DNA of 64,000 bases, from positions 824,796 through 888,795 of the forward strand of contig NW_023998646.1 of assembly GCF_014805625.2 (NCBI RefSeq). The letters are read 5' to 3'. The notes beneath the pieces were generated by a model that was not told where the DNA came from, made no database searches, and saw nothing but the letters and a program-made list of their open reading frames with translations. The stretch's first letter is position 1. Each line of letters starts with the position of its first letter. Shown piece by piece: positions 47,767 through 60,585 of the stretch. The position numbers and the translations under genes were made by a program. This DNA is from Glossina fuscipes. Its lineage: Eukaryota > Arthropoda > Insecta > Diptera > Glossinidae.

Positions 47767-49440
47767 GTTAATTTCGAATAGAGCAACTGAAATGAAAGAG
47801 AGAAATGATTTCATATTGTAAAGAAAATAATCCATGGGTTTTCACATCATATGGCAGTGGATTAAAAAACTCGCTCCATCCAACCACATCTTTTCATATC
47901 AAACTAGAACGCCGAAATGGTATATTCAGCGAATTTTGCCAAGTAATTGTAGATATTACAATATAAAGAGTTGTGTGGGGAGCAGTGGAAAATATGGTCC
48001 AACTTTGACAATTTTCAATAGGCTTTGCCGTTAGGTTGAAAATTAGACGATTATATAGATAGACAACCTTGCACTGATTCAGAAAGTGATTTTGATTCTT
48101 GCTATAATAAAAGTCGGGCCAATGGCCCTGACCCCTGATGGATGTTATATATTCGCACAAATATAATATATCCTGATACAAAAAGTATTGTATAAAAAAA
48201 GAAACTTCTAGAAGTTAGTTTAGATAAAATATTTATTGGTGTAATCAGGCACTGCTTATTCAAATAATTGGTCCAAAATTAAAGCCTTCAACTACATCAA
48301 CAATTGGATAACCGTGGTAACCGTGAGCCCATTGCTCATTACACGCTGTACAACTATGTATGTATTATATTTCATAAATAGTGGCAACGTCCAAATGATA
48401 TACTGAAAAGATTTTTTTGATCCAATTCTCATTCAGAAGCGTGTTTTATTTACTTTTACAACAAATGTTAGAATTTGTAGTGAAATTAAGCGGCTTGCAG
48501 AGGTTTTTTTGCATTCAAACACCTTTGCCTCCTATAAAGTAGCCCTACTAGTAAGAAAGTTTACGTACGTCTAGGCGGACACATTGCCGTTAAGTAATTG
48601 TCTGCTTACATGGGAACATTGCACGATATAAAGCTAACAAAAGGGAACGGAAGAAAAATTTTCAAACTTGGCCAAGATTTAAAATTTACAGCAGACCACT
48701 TTAATTGTTTCAAATTTTTGTATAAGACATCGACATTCTTTTAATGAAAATGAAAACAACATTTTATGGTTATCTCGACAATTAAGACTATCGCCAATTG
48801 TATTCTAATTAACCAAATTAAACAATCAATTCGAAATCGTGCCAAAGTTTACAGAAAGTAATTCCCAAGCAGACTGCTAAAGGAATAAAACCACTGAAGA
48901 TTTAGCTCTATTGAAAAGGTAATTTATATATAAACGAAAGGATATCCTATAATCATACTATTCGCAATTAATGTTTTTAGAACCATTATTTTACAAGTGC
49001 GTTCAAGTGCTTTTACTCAACAAATTTGATTTGGTAAGTTCTCTGCAGCATTCTTTCTATTCAGGCAATCTGGCCGATAATTTATGTTTGTTAAACCAAC
49101 TTACTCTTTATAAGGAAGCAGTTCGTGTGCCATTAAGCTATTTTAGTCAAGATATAATTCTCGGAAGTTTCTGTTACATATTTACTTCCGACAATGGGCG
49201 ACTAGATGTATATTCCTGTGCGATATAATTTTTACATCATTTGTTGTACGAGGTAGGTGAACACTGCTCGGATATGTACAAAACATCAGAAAGACTTAAG
49301 TAGACCATAGTTTTATTGTACCAATCAACTTAGACACGTTGCACGAATCCAAAAATCAGATCGCAGTTTTCGAGATATTTTGCTCAAATATGAAAAGACG
49401 ATTCTTAGTACTATGTAACTGGGATAATATTGCGCTAAAG
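47767..49440. other. Unassigned; one weak frame
   Basis: An open frame at 48971-49228 (MFLEPLFYKCVQVLLLNKFD, RVPLSYFSQDII) has some coding look but no recognised domain and no firm splice sites. Nothing else is supported. Confidence 0.35.
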
Positions 49441-52190
49441 AAAATTTTAAATAAGTGAGCGCATATTTTAAGGGGGTCCGATATTTTTTTCTAGAAAAAC
49501 AGACGAACGTTGACGTGTACTGGATGAGTCAATGAATAAATTCCCCAAAAATACTTCCAATAAAAAAGCGACTTGTCTACGCAAACAAGACATTTAATTT
49601 ACTAGTTGAAGAACTTCTTAGGAGAAAGTCAGAGCATATGAAGATTTATGAACAGTCCCTCGGTTCTTAATCTTAATATCGTGGCTCCATAAAAGTAAGT
49701 GAATAAAGTTAAAGCAACGGAACTCTCTGAAAACATGAGATTGTTAAATTGCTTGCAAAAAAACTTTCCACGGTATCGAAAACACATAAGAACCATTCGA
49801 TATTCGATACCGTATTAGATAAGCAAGCAAAAAATGTATATCTGGCTAGGACCGAATTTCTTATATCTACGACCCTTAAAATCTTGGACGGCGCTCTTAT
49901 TTATTGCCAGAAAAACGTGCATGCTACAAAATTTATCTCTCCCATTTTAATTCATTAAAAGGCATTATTAAGAAACATTAATATAATCATGTCGTAACGT
50001 CCACTATATTCCATTAGAAAAGAAAACACTTCTCGGGAAAAATTCAGTGCGTACGAGGGCTCCCTCGGTACTTAATACCGTAACACAGCAAAAATAAGTG
50101 AAAAAATTGATTAATGCTGAGTAGTAAGGTATTAAGTTTGCATACAAAATAAGTTGCCAGGGAAAGATCAAGGCGTACGAATTCTCCTGCGGAATTACTC
50201 AATATTTTGTATCGGGATATTGCAAACATAAGTGAATAAATTCCCTCAAAATATTTTGAATGAAGAAGCGAACTTCCTAACTGGATAAGATGATAAATTA
50301 CTTGCCGAAGAACTTACAGAAAGTTGAATACGCCTGAAATCTTATAAATAGTCCCTTGATCTTTTATTGTGACACCACAAATTAAGTAAAAAATTATTTA
50401 AAGATAATACTTCGAAGAAACGAGTGATCTCTCTGTAGCAGTTGGATATTTAATATATTTAGAATACTCGTACGAAATCACGCGATAGTTTGTACGAAAG
50501 CATAGAGAAAATAAGTCAAAAAATTCCCTGCGAATATTATGTATAAGGGAGAAAACCTTCTAAGTGGATAAGATGCCATGGGAACTTCAATATGTGTGAA
50601 AAGCTCGGTCGCTTATAACTTGACACCGAAAAAATAAGTGGACATGTTCGCTAAAATATATATTTCGATCAAGCGAGGGATCTTGCCAAACCGGTAGGAA
50701 ATTTAATTTGCATCCAAAAGAAATAACCAGCGAAAGATCATGGATGGGATAGGACGTTTAATTTGCATTCAAAGGAGCATCCAAGGAAAAACCATGCGTA
50801 AAAATAATGGACGTTTGCATGTATCTTGTGTCGCTGACCAATTGGTGAACATGTTAAAGTAATACGAAGAATCAATATAAACAAGGATTGAATTCGACGG
50901 AAAAGACTCAAAAGTAGGGAAAATGGCTACCATACGAATTGACTGAAAATATCATTACGAAGGTTTTCAACGTCGTTTGTTCGGTGCTTGCCCGGTAATA
51001 AACAGTTTTCCGTGTCGTATTGTGACTGACGATACTACGACGATCGGAAGCGCAAAAAGGCATGAGTTAGTGCAGGAAATCGCTCAACATCGACGCCAAA
51101 GCGGAATATTCATGGCAAGTTTTGCTGTGCTTATGGTGGCATCAACAAGACTTAGTGTATTACGAGCTGCTAAAATCGACTGAAACTGTTACTTCAGATG
51201 TCTACCGACGTCAATTAGCCAAATTGGACGATGTATTGTTGCAAAAAAGAACGCCAATAGCGGTTTCAAGATGCAGTCCTCTTTCATGACAATACTCTGC
51301 GACACGTTGCAAGGTTGCTGCAGCTTGAATCGGAATTTTCTGTCCCGCCCAGCGTACTTATTACACATAGCGTCTTTTGATTACCACTTGTTCCGATTTA
51401 TGTACCATAGTTTAGCTGGCCCGCGGTTTGGAAACGCTGAACAAGTGCGAAAATGGGTCGATCACTGCCAAACCGATATCGTTTTCTCCACACATTATGG
51501 CCGTGTCCGGACATGACGGAAAATATTGTACGAATTTTTCCCAATAAATGCCTTTTTCGAATGAAAAATTTATCAAAGTACATGCAAGCATCTAGTGTGT
51601 ATATAAAACCATTCGTTGTGTGCCACAATGGCAGAAGAATATGCAAACAAATTCGCTAAATTTAATATTTCAAACATAAAATCGAACGCTCTAAAGGCAT
51701 TTAAAATTTGATTTGCTTCTAAAAAAAGTTCTTTGGGAACGTCAGTGAGAGTATTTACACAATATCTTTATTCTAAAAAAACTCTGTGAAGGGGTGAGAT
51801 GTTTAACTTACTCGCTGAAGAACTTTTCAGGGAGATTCCAAAGCGTAAGAACACTCAAATACCAGTCGACATTTAGTATCGCTATACTGCAAAAAGAAGT
51901 GAATAAATTTCAAAAAACTTTACATATACGGGACTGAACTTTTTAAGCGAATAAGGTGTTCAATTTAGTTGCAAAAAAACTCCCCAGGAAAACGTCAGTG
52001 GGTACTTACGCGAAATCACTCGAACTATACGGAAAGAATAAATAAATTCTTTGTAAATACCGTATATAACAAGGGAGTGAATCGTCTGAGAGTATCAGAC
52101 ATTCACTTTGCTTGCATACTATATGTCAAGACAACGTCAAAAAACATTAATAAAGGAATCGGTCAATATTCTTGATTATGATACCCATAT
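49441..52190. repeat. Highly diverged tandem array, 120-155-bp units
   Basis: The anchor aataagtgaataaattccc or a variant recurs at about 49451, 49532, 49697, 50092, 50230, 50385, 50513, 50632, 51897 and 52040. Unit spacings of 119-155 bp are seen where consecutive copies survive. Other shared blocks are gcgaacttcctaagtggata, gccgaagaactt, gcgtacgaa and ctccctcggtacttaat. The units are much diverged, with no common open frame. A dead mariner splits the array between about 50940 and 51650. Confidence 0.75.
50950..51650 (+). mobile_element. Mariner transposon remnant
   Basis: Broken reading frames show transposase pieces in family order: RIVTDDTTT (first catalytic Asp), NPKR-like GSAKR, VLFHDNTLRHVARLLQLE (second Asp, HDN) and FDYHLFRFMYHSLAGPRF (third Asp), then VRKWVDHCQ. 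Many frameshifts and stops are present. No terminal inverted repeats were identified. The position inside the degenerate tandem array gives it a relative age younger than the array. Confidence 0.85.
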
Positions 52191-52969
52191 AAACGAATTC
52201 ATTAAAAATAATATATTGAACTAGTTAACGAATTGTTTAATTAGCTTGGACATGGTCTGTAAAGAGATCATTATTGCTCACAGATAGGTCACTCGATTCT
52301 AATCTGAAATTCTATCGCCGTCAAGCAAATGAAAAAAGGAAGGGAACATGGAATTCATTTCGTATATAGATAGCTTATTTAGCGACGGCAAGTTAAGAGC
52401 AGTAAACAAGTAACAAATAAATTTGCGATTTCTTTTGAAATGTTTACGCTGCTTAAATATATACATTTTACGGAAATATTTATAAAGAATGCACCATATA
52501 TTCAAGGTTTGCGAAATACCTCTGCGGTGTCATTAGAACATTATCTTTACATTTGCTAATACTACAATACTTCCTATTTTATGCATATTCGTAAGGATAT
52601 GCGCTTCGTCTAACTTGATTAACAATTTTACTGATATTGCTACGTCCACTTAATTAAAGCGTAACTAGTAGCTTCGCAGTTGTGGAGAAAATCAACGCAT
52701 ATTTGAAAAAGTTGTTAAATGCGTAACAACGCATAAACTGGATTGGAAAAAGGGGGTTTTTTCTTATGTAATGTTTTTATGTAGCGTAGCATAATTTAGT
52801 TGAAAATGCGGAAGTGTATAAGGAAAACTTTTGGGCCACTCTAATAGCGATATACGATAAATTCCAGTTGATATTCAATGCAATTATAACAAAACCACCT
52901 TTTAATTTATGTGCAAGCAACCAGTTACTGGTTTTTGATTCTATTTGCAAAGAGTAAGTATTAAAATTT
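52191..52969. other. Unassigned
   Basis: No recognised gene or repeat. Confidence 0.35.
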
Positions 52970-53158
52970 TCATAATTCAGCCAAAGACGGATGCCGCGAG
53001 TTCAAGTCATAATAAAATTGTCCTTTAATTTGGAATTTCATAGTCGTCATTGGCCAGTTTGCGCTTTTTTTCAAGGCATTAATGCTATCGTCAAGATTCT
53101 TCAGTAACTTTAAATAGGCGGAGTTAAATAAACGTCTTAAATGCATCCACTTTTGCAT
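52970..53158 (-). CDS. Possible exon, unknown protein
   Basis: A frame of 62 codons reads MQKWMHLRRLFNSAYLKLLK, NLDDSINALKKSANWPMTTM, ending SRHPSLAEL. It looks helical and coding-like, with an acceptor-like gcacaag upstream on the minus strand. No domain is recognised. Confidence 0.3.
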   Translation of the reverse strand: MQKWMHLRRLFNSAYLKLLKNLDDSINALKKSANWPMTTMKFQIKGQFYYDLNSRHPSLAEL

Positions 53159-54092
53159 TTCAGTCTTGTGCTAAACTAATATTTCACTCAAAGAACACGT
53201 AAGAATGAATTACAGTTTATATGAAGAAAGAAAAAAAAAAATAGAAATGTAACAGTTTGTGAGAAGTTATGAATGGAAGCCGAAAATGCTGGTCAGAAAC
53301 CTTTATTACTTGCGAGATATCATTTTTACTCAAAACCCACTCAATACCTGAAGAGAGCATCAGTAAAGCAGTTACAACAGCACTAAGTTAACTAAGCAAC
53401 GACACAACGACGATCTTCCTACTTGATTTCATTCACGTAAGTGTTGCATGTGTATGGGCTTTAACTACATACATAGAAATGTAAACAAAACAAGAAACCA
53501 AATGAGGCAACAGGTGGCGGCGCTGCTTTTTCAAAGTTGTCTTGCCATTATCTTAGCGAAAAGTCAACTCTAGCTACCAGCTACCTGTGGAAGGTACAAT
53601 ATGTAATATTTAGGCATGATAGTTTGCTTATGTCTTTTTGTGCATCCGTATGTGTGCTCACTTGGTATGTGTATTGATGTCTGCTTATGAATGTACGTTA
53701 TGATCAATCGCATGAATTAACATTGAATATGTATCTTGGTCTTGTTTTCGGTAAAGTAATGGAGCACTCTTTTGCTCAATGCACTGAGTGGCTCCTAATA
53801 ATTTCATTTTACTATAATAAGTGCGGAATAAAGTGTGCGCTTTTTTCTTTCAGAAGGTCATGGTTAGTTTGGCCACTCCTGAACAACCAGTACGCGCTTG
53901 GCATTGAAGAAAATGTGACTGATTACTACTACTGCTCGTTATTGATTTCAAACAACTTACATCCAAATGTTTATTGTGTTTTTTGTTTTTGTTTCTCTGC
54001 CTCTATCGTAACTTAATTAGAACATCAGCAGTTGTTTAGATATAAATTGTGAACATTTTATTTGAAAAAAATTATAACATAATAAACAGAAT
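53159..54092. other. Unassigned upstream of PR-like exon
   Basis: Open frame 53687-54016 has no recognised domain. Nothing else is supported. Confidence 0.35.
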
Positions 54093-54278
54093 ATGGAAAC
54101 TTGTGTTTTAATACCGCAGGAATTCTCTTTGGCGATAAATGCCTTAACCAATAATAATGAAACCGATCTAACCGTATGGACTTGCTCAGATATACCAAAA
54201 GGACAATTATTTTATCCGTTTCAAGGAACAATACGAATAGATAAACTAAATATCGCCAGCAGTTTGCAAGACGACGAT
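54093..54278 (+). CDS. PR/SET-like first exon
   Basis: From the ATG the 62 codons read METCVLIPQEFSLAINAL, ETDLTVWTCSDIPKGQLFYP and FQGTIRIDKLNIASSL, ending DDD at a perfect donor gtaagt. The phrase vW.c.dIPKGqlFyPFqG is the start of a PR (PRDI-BF1/RIZ) domain, a SET-like fold found at the N-terminus of zinc-finger regulators. The following PR exons and zinc fingers are not seen in the window. If spliced to the nearest acceptor (cttgcag, 54363), the frame stops after four codons. So it is either an incomplete gene or another fragment. Confidence 0.5.
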
Positions 54279-57200
54279 GTAAGTAATCTTAGGTTTCTCT
54301 ACATAGTCTAGTTTATTCAGTTTTATTATTTATCATCTCTCTTAATAAATGCTAACCTTGCAGATTTCTTTTAATTGAAAAAATATTCGCTGTAATGAAA
54401 GAACCTCCACCCAACCTAAAAAGAATTTTAAAGGAACGAGAGCGGCGGAGGGTAGTTCGGAATAAATATTTAAATTTTATTTAGAAGAATTAAGTGCTTA
54501 ACGGTTTAGCTACGTTTAGAGATGTTCCTAAAACTAGACTCTAAACTCTAAATTTTATGACCCATTCTTTAAGTTTTTTTTAGAAAATATTGAACATCTC
54601 TTACGGTAAGCAATGCGCTTATGGGATTTATGTAGGAAATCGGGAAGAAACCAGAGACTTTGGAAATTCTCTGCGGTAAAATCAACGAAAGTCCAAAAAA
54701 ACTTTCAAATGGATATTAAATTTCCGCCACGGTGCATCGCCTCTTAATAGTATTATTACTATTGCAACCCTCCCTTTTCACGCGGTATATGCATTCTTGA
54801 AACGTAAATTGCGTAGAAGCAACCTTCATGGAAGGCTCTCCGATCTTGCAAGCTGTCGATTTTAAATTTCGTGTCATTTTAAGCTTTGAATTGGTTGTGT
54901 AAAATTGGACAAAATCGCCATAATCTTTGGGAAGTTCTATACATAACAACTTCTAATTTCAAACCTGAAAAGTATGTCTACAGAGCCTTCCTCGAATGAC
55001 ATCTATCTTCTTAGCACAGATGGTCGTCTAAAAGTGAATAATATGCTCGTAAAAAGGTTTTTTTCTTTTTTTCTATCGTAACTCGTATATGAAAGTTCGC
55101 GCAAAAAGATGTTCAAAAGTACTTTATGGTCGTATCTTATCGTTTAGATTAGTCCTCTAATGGAGAGCGAAAATAATCATCTTGTCATAACGCTGGTCTA
55201 TAAATAAACATCGGAGTAATTTAATTACGTGAATCTCTTTCCCCCGTGTCAATTTTTCCACATTTATGTAGTAGGAATTCCCAATAATTGTAAACTTTGA
55301 AGAGCAAGAGGGTTCACAATAGCTAAGAAGCTACGGTAATGACTTAACTTAAGAGTAGAAGTTTGAAAGAGCCATTTATAAACGTTACTTTGTTTAAGTA
55401 CATGCTTCGGATTATCGGTATCCAAAGTTACTTTTCTTACTGATTAATTATATTTGTATGTTATGTTTCATTTGCATATACAATTTTATATTATGATTAC
55501 CTGCAAACTGTGGACAATGTTGATAAAGAAAACCAAAAGGAGAATAAACTGAGCATTTATTAAACATTAGTCCGATAATAGCAACAAATTGCATTATTTT
55601 TTTTTTGGTGTTTGAAGTGTGAAAGACGATTTGGCTTATATTTGAACCAATTCTTTGTTGCAACAATAATGACCCTTCAAAAATCTTTAAGAGATCTCTC
55701 TTTATTTCTTTGAATTTACTCTCAATATCTGGGACAAGAGTATTTGTCCATCGGTTTGTAATAATTAAAAAGACCTAAGAATTTTTATAAACTCTTTTTT
55801 TTATGTTACATCCATTTAATGTGCTCCCTTAGTGTGGTGGCAACATAAATCTTTTCTAACTTGAAATTTATTATATAAAATGATTAAACTATATTAACAA
55901 GAGAATTGACAAACCGACCACATTCAATCGTCCTACGCTAAAATATTCAACAGTTGCAGATCTTGTATAAAATAGAGTTCGATGATTATGTTTGCAAGTA
56001 GGCGTTGCCTTAGCAGATATTTAAATTTCTGTGCACCAGCAAAAAAAATTATATATTTTTTTTGATAAATTTTATTATATATTATTGCATGAATTCTTCG
56101 GATCGGGTGTCAATTAACTGCATTTACACATTATAATTTTAATGTATTGTTAAGATAACAGTGTGAGAAACTTCTCACAGCGATACGTACTTCCTCTGAA
56201 CTCTTGTATATGTTATATTTGATTAATTAGATGACCGCATAAAAGTTTTAGATAATACATGTATTGCAATGAATACGCCGACCAATGAAATATGCATTAG
56301 ACAGGCTCTTCAAGTTTTATCTCTCTCTTTCTCTCTCTCTGACTAACATATTTCAGAAAGTTTTCACACTTAATGAATACATAGTACGTAAACGCTTGTA
56401 AGGCAAATAAAGGTATAGAGAGAAAACTAAGAGTCCATTAAGTGTTTTCTCTATTATAAAGCCAATCCGATTATCTCTATCCTTTCACTTATGAATATGA
56501 ATTGAATCTCATTCAAAAACATTTAATTTAATTTGTCTAAATTACAAATCTCTCAACGTTCGAGATTCCTACACTTTATGACAATTTATACCATCTTTTT
56601 CGCGCTTAGTCTTTTAATTTCGGTAAAATAATATTCATCAAATTTATATTCCTACTTGGATCTTTAATATGAAAAAGCGATGAAAAGTTTTTTTTATTAT
56701 TAGTCTCATTTCGGTCACAGCTTAAGTTTATTACCATCTTAACAAGTAGAAGCTTTTTCTTTTGTGAACCATTCTAATGCATAAGCCTACCACTGTTGGT
56801 GCATTTACGCTTTATAAACTCACGTATAAGTTTAAATAAATGTTATAAAATCTAGCAAAGTATTGAGAAACCACCCCGCCTTTACGTCAACATAAAGAAA
56901 AGCATAAATTTAGTGAAGAACTTACTAAGAAGCTATGAGAATTTCTTGAAGATTTTCCCAGTGTCATGGGAGAGTAAGCATAATAAGAGTTGGTTAAACT
57001 TCATGGGAAAATATAACCCTCATTGTTTTGCGGGTGTGTTCGTCAAATGTTAATGCAGCATAATTCTATATGTATATATATGAGTAGAAGTACTCACATA
57101 CACATATGTGCACGGCTTGGTAGGTCTATTTACAAGTATGTTGTACGTAACACGAAAATTTTATAGCTGAACGATAATTATTCATTATTGGTGTTAGACA

Positions 57201-58789
57201 ATAACAGTACGAAGAAGAAATTGTATTTGGATTTTTGTTGTAAATTTGTGACCGTCATTTATGAGAAATTGGTCCTAAAAACATTTGAAAATAAGACGGA
57301 TTTTCTATCAAAATCCGCCTCCACTTTCGGGAACTTTACTTGCTCTCAAGTCAATCGGCTTGAGGAAAAAGAGAAGTTTGTCGTTAAAAATTATCATTTA
57401 TTTGCATACATTTCCCGAAGTTCGCAAAACCAATAAGGGAGAGATAGCCTGAATTGTGTAAATCTGAAAAATGTGTGCAAGGAATTGATCCTTCGTTTTC
57501 AATTTTTAACTAAAAATTAGTTTTGTATTTTGAGGTTTAAAATGCTATTTGCTCATGCGAAGATCCAAAAAATATCAATTAAATATTTCCAAATTTCTAG
57601 GGAAAAAATATTGTTCCGGATGAGCTAATCCCCATTCAACCCTATTACAAGCGATTATCACGCCAGCATTTTAAAAAGTTTAATTGCTTAAACGGGATTG
57701 CAATTAAGTTAAATAGAGACAAAGGAAAGAAATAAAATCTATTAGAAATGCTTCGACTTTTGGAAAGATGGTATTATAATAAAAATGCAAACCAATTTCC
57801 TCTAAAAATTTCGATTAAAAAATAGATGGTGTATCCGATCTCTTGCTTTTTTTTTATTCCGCACAAAAAAAATTTGTTGGATATATGAAATTTATTGGAC
57901 ATATAAAGTTTTGGATATATGATATTTCGAAACAGAGCTATTTATAGTCGGGGATTCGCTCGCTACTCAAAAGCATATTGTGGCTACCCAACCAACCAGC
58001 AGGCGGTATGGAAGCTCCTCATGTTATTCGAAAAGAACAACTTCATTAAAAATCACTGTTTGGCGTGTGTTACGGACTGACGGCATCATTACGCCAAATT
58101 CCTTTGGAAAGAGGCCTCAACTTGCCAACGAAGTGAAAGATAATTGTTATCGAGTAACGATATGTCACATATCAAATTATAATACAAACGTATTATCTTT
58201 CAAGAAACACTAATCACGTTTATGATGTCTCTCAGAGTGCTACTATTTTAGAAAAAATATATTTATTATATTCGATATATCCGCACAATTTAACTTGAAC
58301 TTGGTTTTACTTTTTGATCATAGTATTACATTGTTACATTGTGTAAAGTTCTTGACATTAACATTATTACTTTATTATATTTAAACAATTAAATGAATCG
58401 TTAAAAAGAATTCTCCAAAAAAAGTGTTAAATTTCGGATGTTTGTACGCTTTATTAGCATTTCAATATTTAAAGAGCAAAATTAGACCGATATTATTCAT
58501 TTCGATTCGAATGTTTAATTAATGAGTGAAACAAAAGAAAGCATTAATTTCCAATTGTCGTTATTTATTGGGTTAAATAAATGAGCAACATTGGCGTAAC
58601 TACGTACTTAGTATTGAAAGAAGTGTTGTTCATAATAGTACACACAACATTAATGTTGCTAAGAAAGAATCTTTTAACAGTTCAGAAGTTATTCAATCAA
58701 AACTTATAAAAACTTATTTAGTCAAAGCCGATCACGCAATCTAAACATGTCCATCATAAATTTTGTTTTGAAATAGCAATCATACTTCG
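54279..58789. other. Long unassigned stretch
   Basis: No supported gene over 4.5 kb. A 29-codon frame at 54394-54483 (MKEPPPNLKRILKERERRR) and an 82-codon frame at 57188-57436 have no further support. A (TC)n microsatellite is at about 56318-56341. Confidence 0.4.
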
Positions 58790-58915
58790 GATCTAATTAA
58801 CAACTCAAATGATGGGGGTTCAAATCTCAAGTGCGGTAGAGTTTTCAATAAAGGCGATGGCCTTAGATGCTATTCCCATAAGACTTCAGTCTTTGAATTC
58901 ATTTTTCTAGCTATT
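58790..58915 (+). mobile_element. tRNA-derived SINE, family A, copy 2
   Basis: B box gggttcaaatc at 58816-58826, then ctcaagtgcggtagagtttt, caataaaggcgatggcctt, agatgct and a 3' end agtctttgaattcattt. Same order as at 10291-10445. The head is more degraded than copy 1. Confidence 0.75.
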
Positions 58916-59463
58916 TAGCTAGAAAGTTAGAAATATGCATTAAATGGATATTTAAATTAAACTACTTCTTAATCAAAATGAGACGCTAAGCGGATTTAGT
59001 TATGCCTACTTTCTTTTTAGGAACATCTATCGTCGCAAAAATTGAAATTAAAAGCTGTACTTCACAAGCCACATATATTATTGGCTTATGCCTATAAATC
59101 AATCTTCAAAATTGATTCTATCCGCAAGCAAACACGTTTTCAATTACTAAGAAACCAAAAAAAAAAACCTTTTAAACAGAGAAATTGAAAACTGTCTTAT
59201 GATTATTCGCATCAAGGTTTCGTGTATATTTAAAATAAAGCCCAAAAGAACATGGTGCCGCCAACGTGTCGAACGAATCAAATTTAATTAAAATTGCTGT
59301 GCAGTATAAATTGAAAAAGACAGGAGAACAACACGGAAACAGACGGTTATAGGCAAAATTGATAGAGCCTTTTCTTATTTGTAGATATTATAATAAGGGC
59401 ATTAGAAATTCCTAACAAACTTTCGTATATCTTTAATTAAAAGTTCGGGAATTTCCAGAATTA
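58916..59463. other. Unassigned
   Basis: No gene is seen. It ends in acceptor-like gaatttccag at 59459, just before the next frame. Confidence 0.4.
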
Positions 59464-60186
59464 TTGACCAGTGTATACAATATTAATTTTTTTTTTGAAC
59501 CATTGCTTCCAAATTTTCGCAAATCGTCTCCCTGCTATACGAACAATACAAACAAAAAACTTCAGTTTCTTAACTCACTTTTAAAGCATACAAGAGCGGA
59601 GAATCGCAAGAATGTGTCTAATACTCCTCAGCGTACAATGCTTCTGAACCATCCGGAAATGAGACGGCTTATGCTAGACGAAATTATTTTGTCTCAGCTC
59701 AATTCGCTCCAAGAATTCTTATGTATTCCGGTTTTTATTTTGAATTCATCTTTTAATACCTATTTACATATATTTACTTTCTCTCGTTTCCACAAATACA
59801 ACGATCAGCCCTTCGTCGCTATTCTAAGAGAAAAACGAAGAAAACAGCTAAGAAAATTATATTCGGTCGTGAGCGTATTTTTTATACCCATTAGTTTAAT
59901 CCTAAAAAGGTAAAAAGTAAAGAATTAAATTTACATGCTCTATATGCGCTAAAAGCCTTTTTCGCACAGGTGTGTGGGTGTTACGGGCGTATCCTTAGAA
60001 ACGTTTAAGCCACTTCTAATTTCCTTTGCAAATTTGGGGACGATAGAATGTTTACCACAAATGCAGTTGCCGATAGATATGCACAAACGAGCAGACGGAC
60101 ATATTTATATGCATTTCAAATTTGAAACTGGCCAAGAATTTACGTACATTATGAAGCTTTTGAACCTTATTTTTACAAGTTTCTAA
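59464..60186 (+). CDS. Two-exon gene, unknown protein
   Basis: Exon 1 ends at 59909 and exon 2 runs 59970-60186; the 60-bp intron has gtaaaaag and cgcacag ends. The junction restores a codon (AG+G) to give LILKRCVGVTGVSLETFK. Exon 1 contains NKKLQFLNSLLKHTRAENRK, LNHPEMRRLMLDEIILSQLN and LREKRRKQLRKLYSV. Exon 2 contains IECLPQMQLPIDMHKRADGH and YMHFKFETGQEF. The total is about 220 residues, basic and helical. I do not recognise the family. The start is uncertain (TTG at 59464; an acceptor lies just upstream), so a further 5' exon is likely. Confidence 0.5.
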
Positions 60187-60504
60187 AAGTATATAAATTC
60201 AATTTTGGTATCCTATAATATTGGATAAGGATGATAAACTTTTTCCATTTTTATAGAGGCGCTACAGGATCGCCCTTAGAATACCCATCCAAATTTTTGT
60301 ACATTTACTACTAGTTTATGAGTAACGAGCAAAAAACCAATTTCTTATCCCACTTGAAAAACAGAGGTCTTCGCATTTCAGAGCGTGTCTTTCAATTGAC
60401 TTAGCCCATTTTCAATACCAACCTGCGCGTAAGAACTTCCAATGCTTCTGCAAATTTGACGTTGATAGTTTCCTTCTTGTGGCCAAGAGAATGGTTAGAA
60501 TCAA
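60187..60504. other. Unassigned 3' flank
   Basis: No gene is seen; it leads into a dispersed-motif copy. Confidence 0.4.
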
Positions 60505-60585
60505 CATTGCACGGACGGACCAACGGACGTGCTTAAGTCGATTTGCAATTTGATGCTGATGAAGAATATACTTTGTAAAGGTTTT
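60505..60585 (+). repeat. Dispersed fly motif, copy 4
   Basis: Has acggacggaccaacggacgt, gcttaagtcgatttgcaattt and gatgctgatgaagaatatac. The same blocks are at 16556-16625, 28085-28190 and 31735-31820. Confidence 0.65.
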
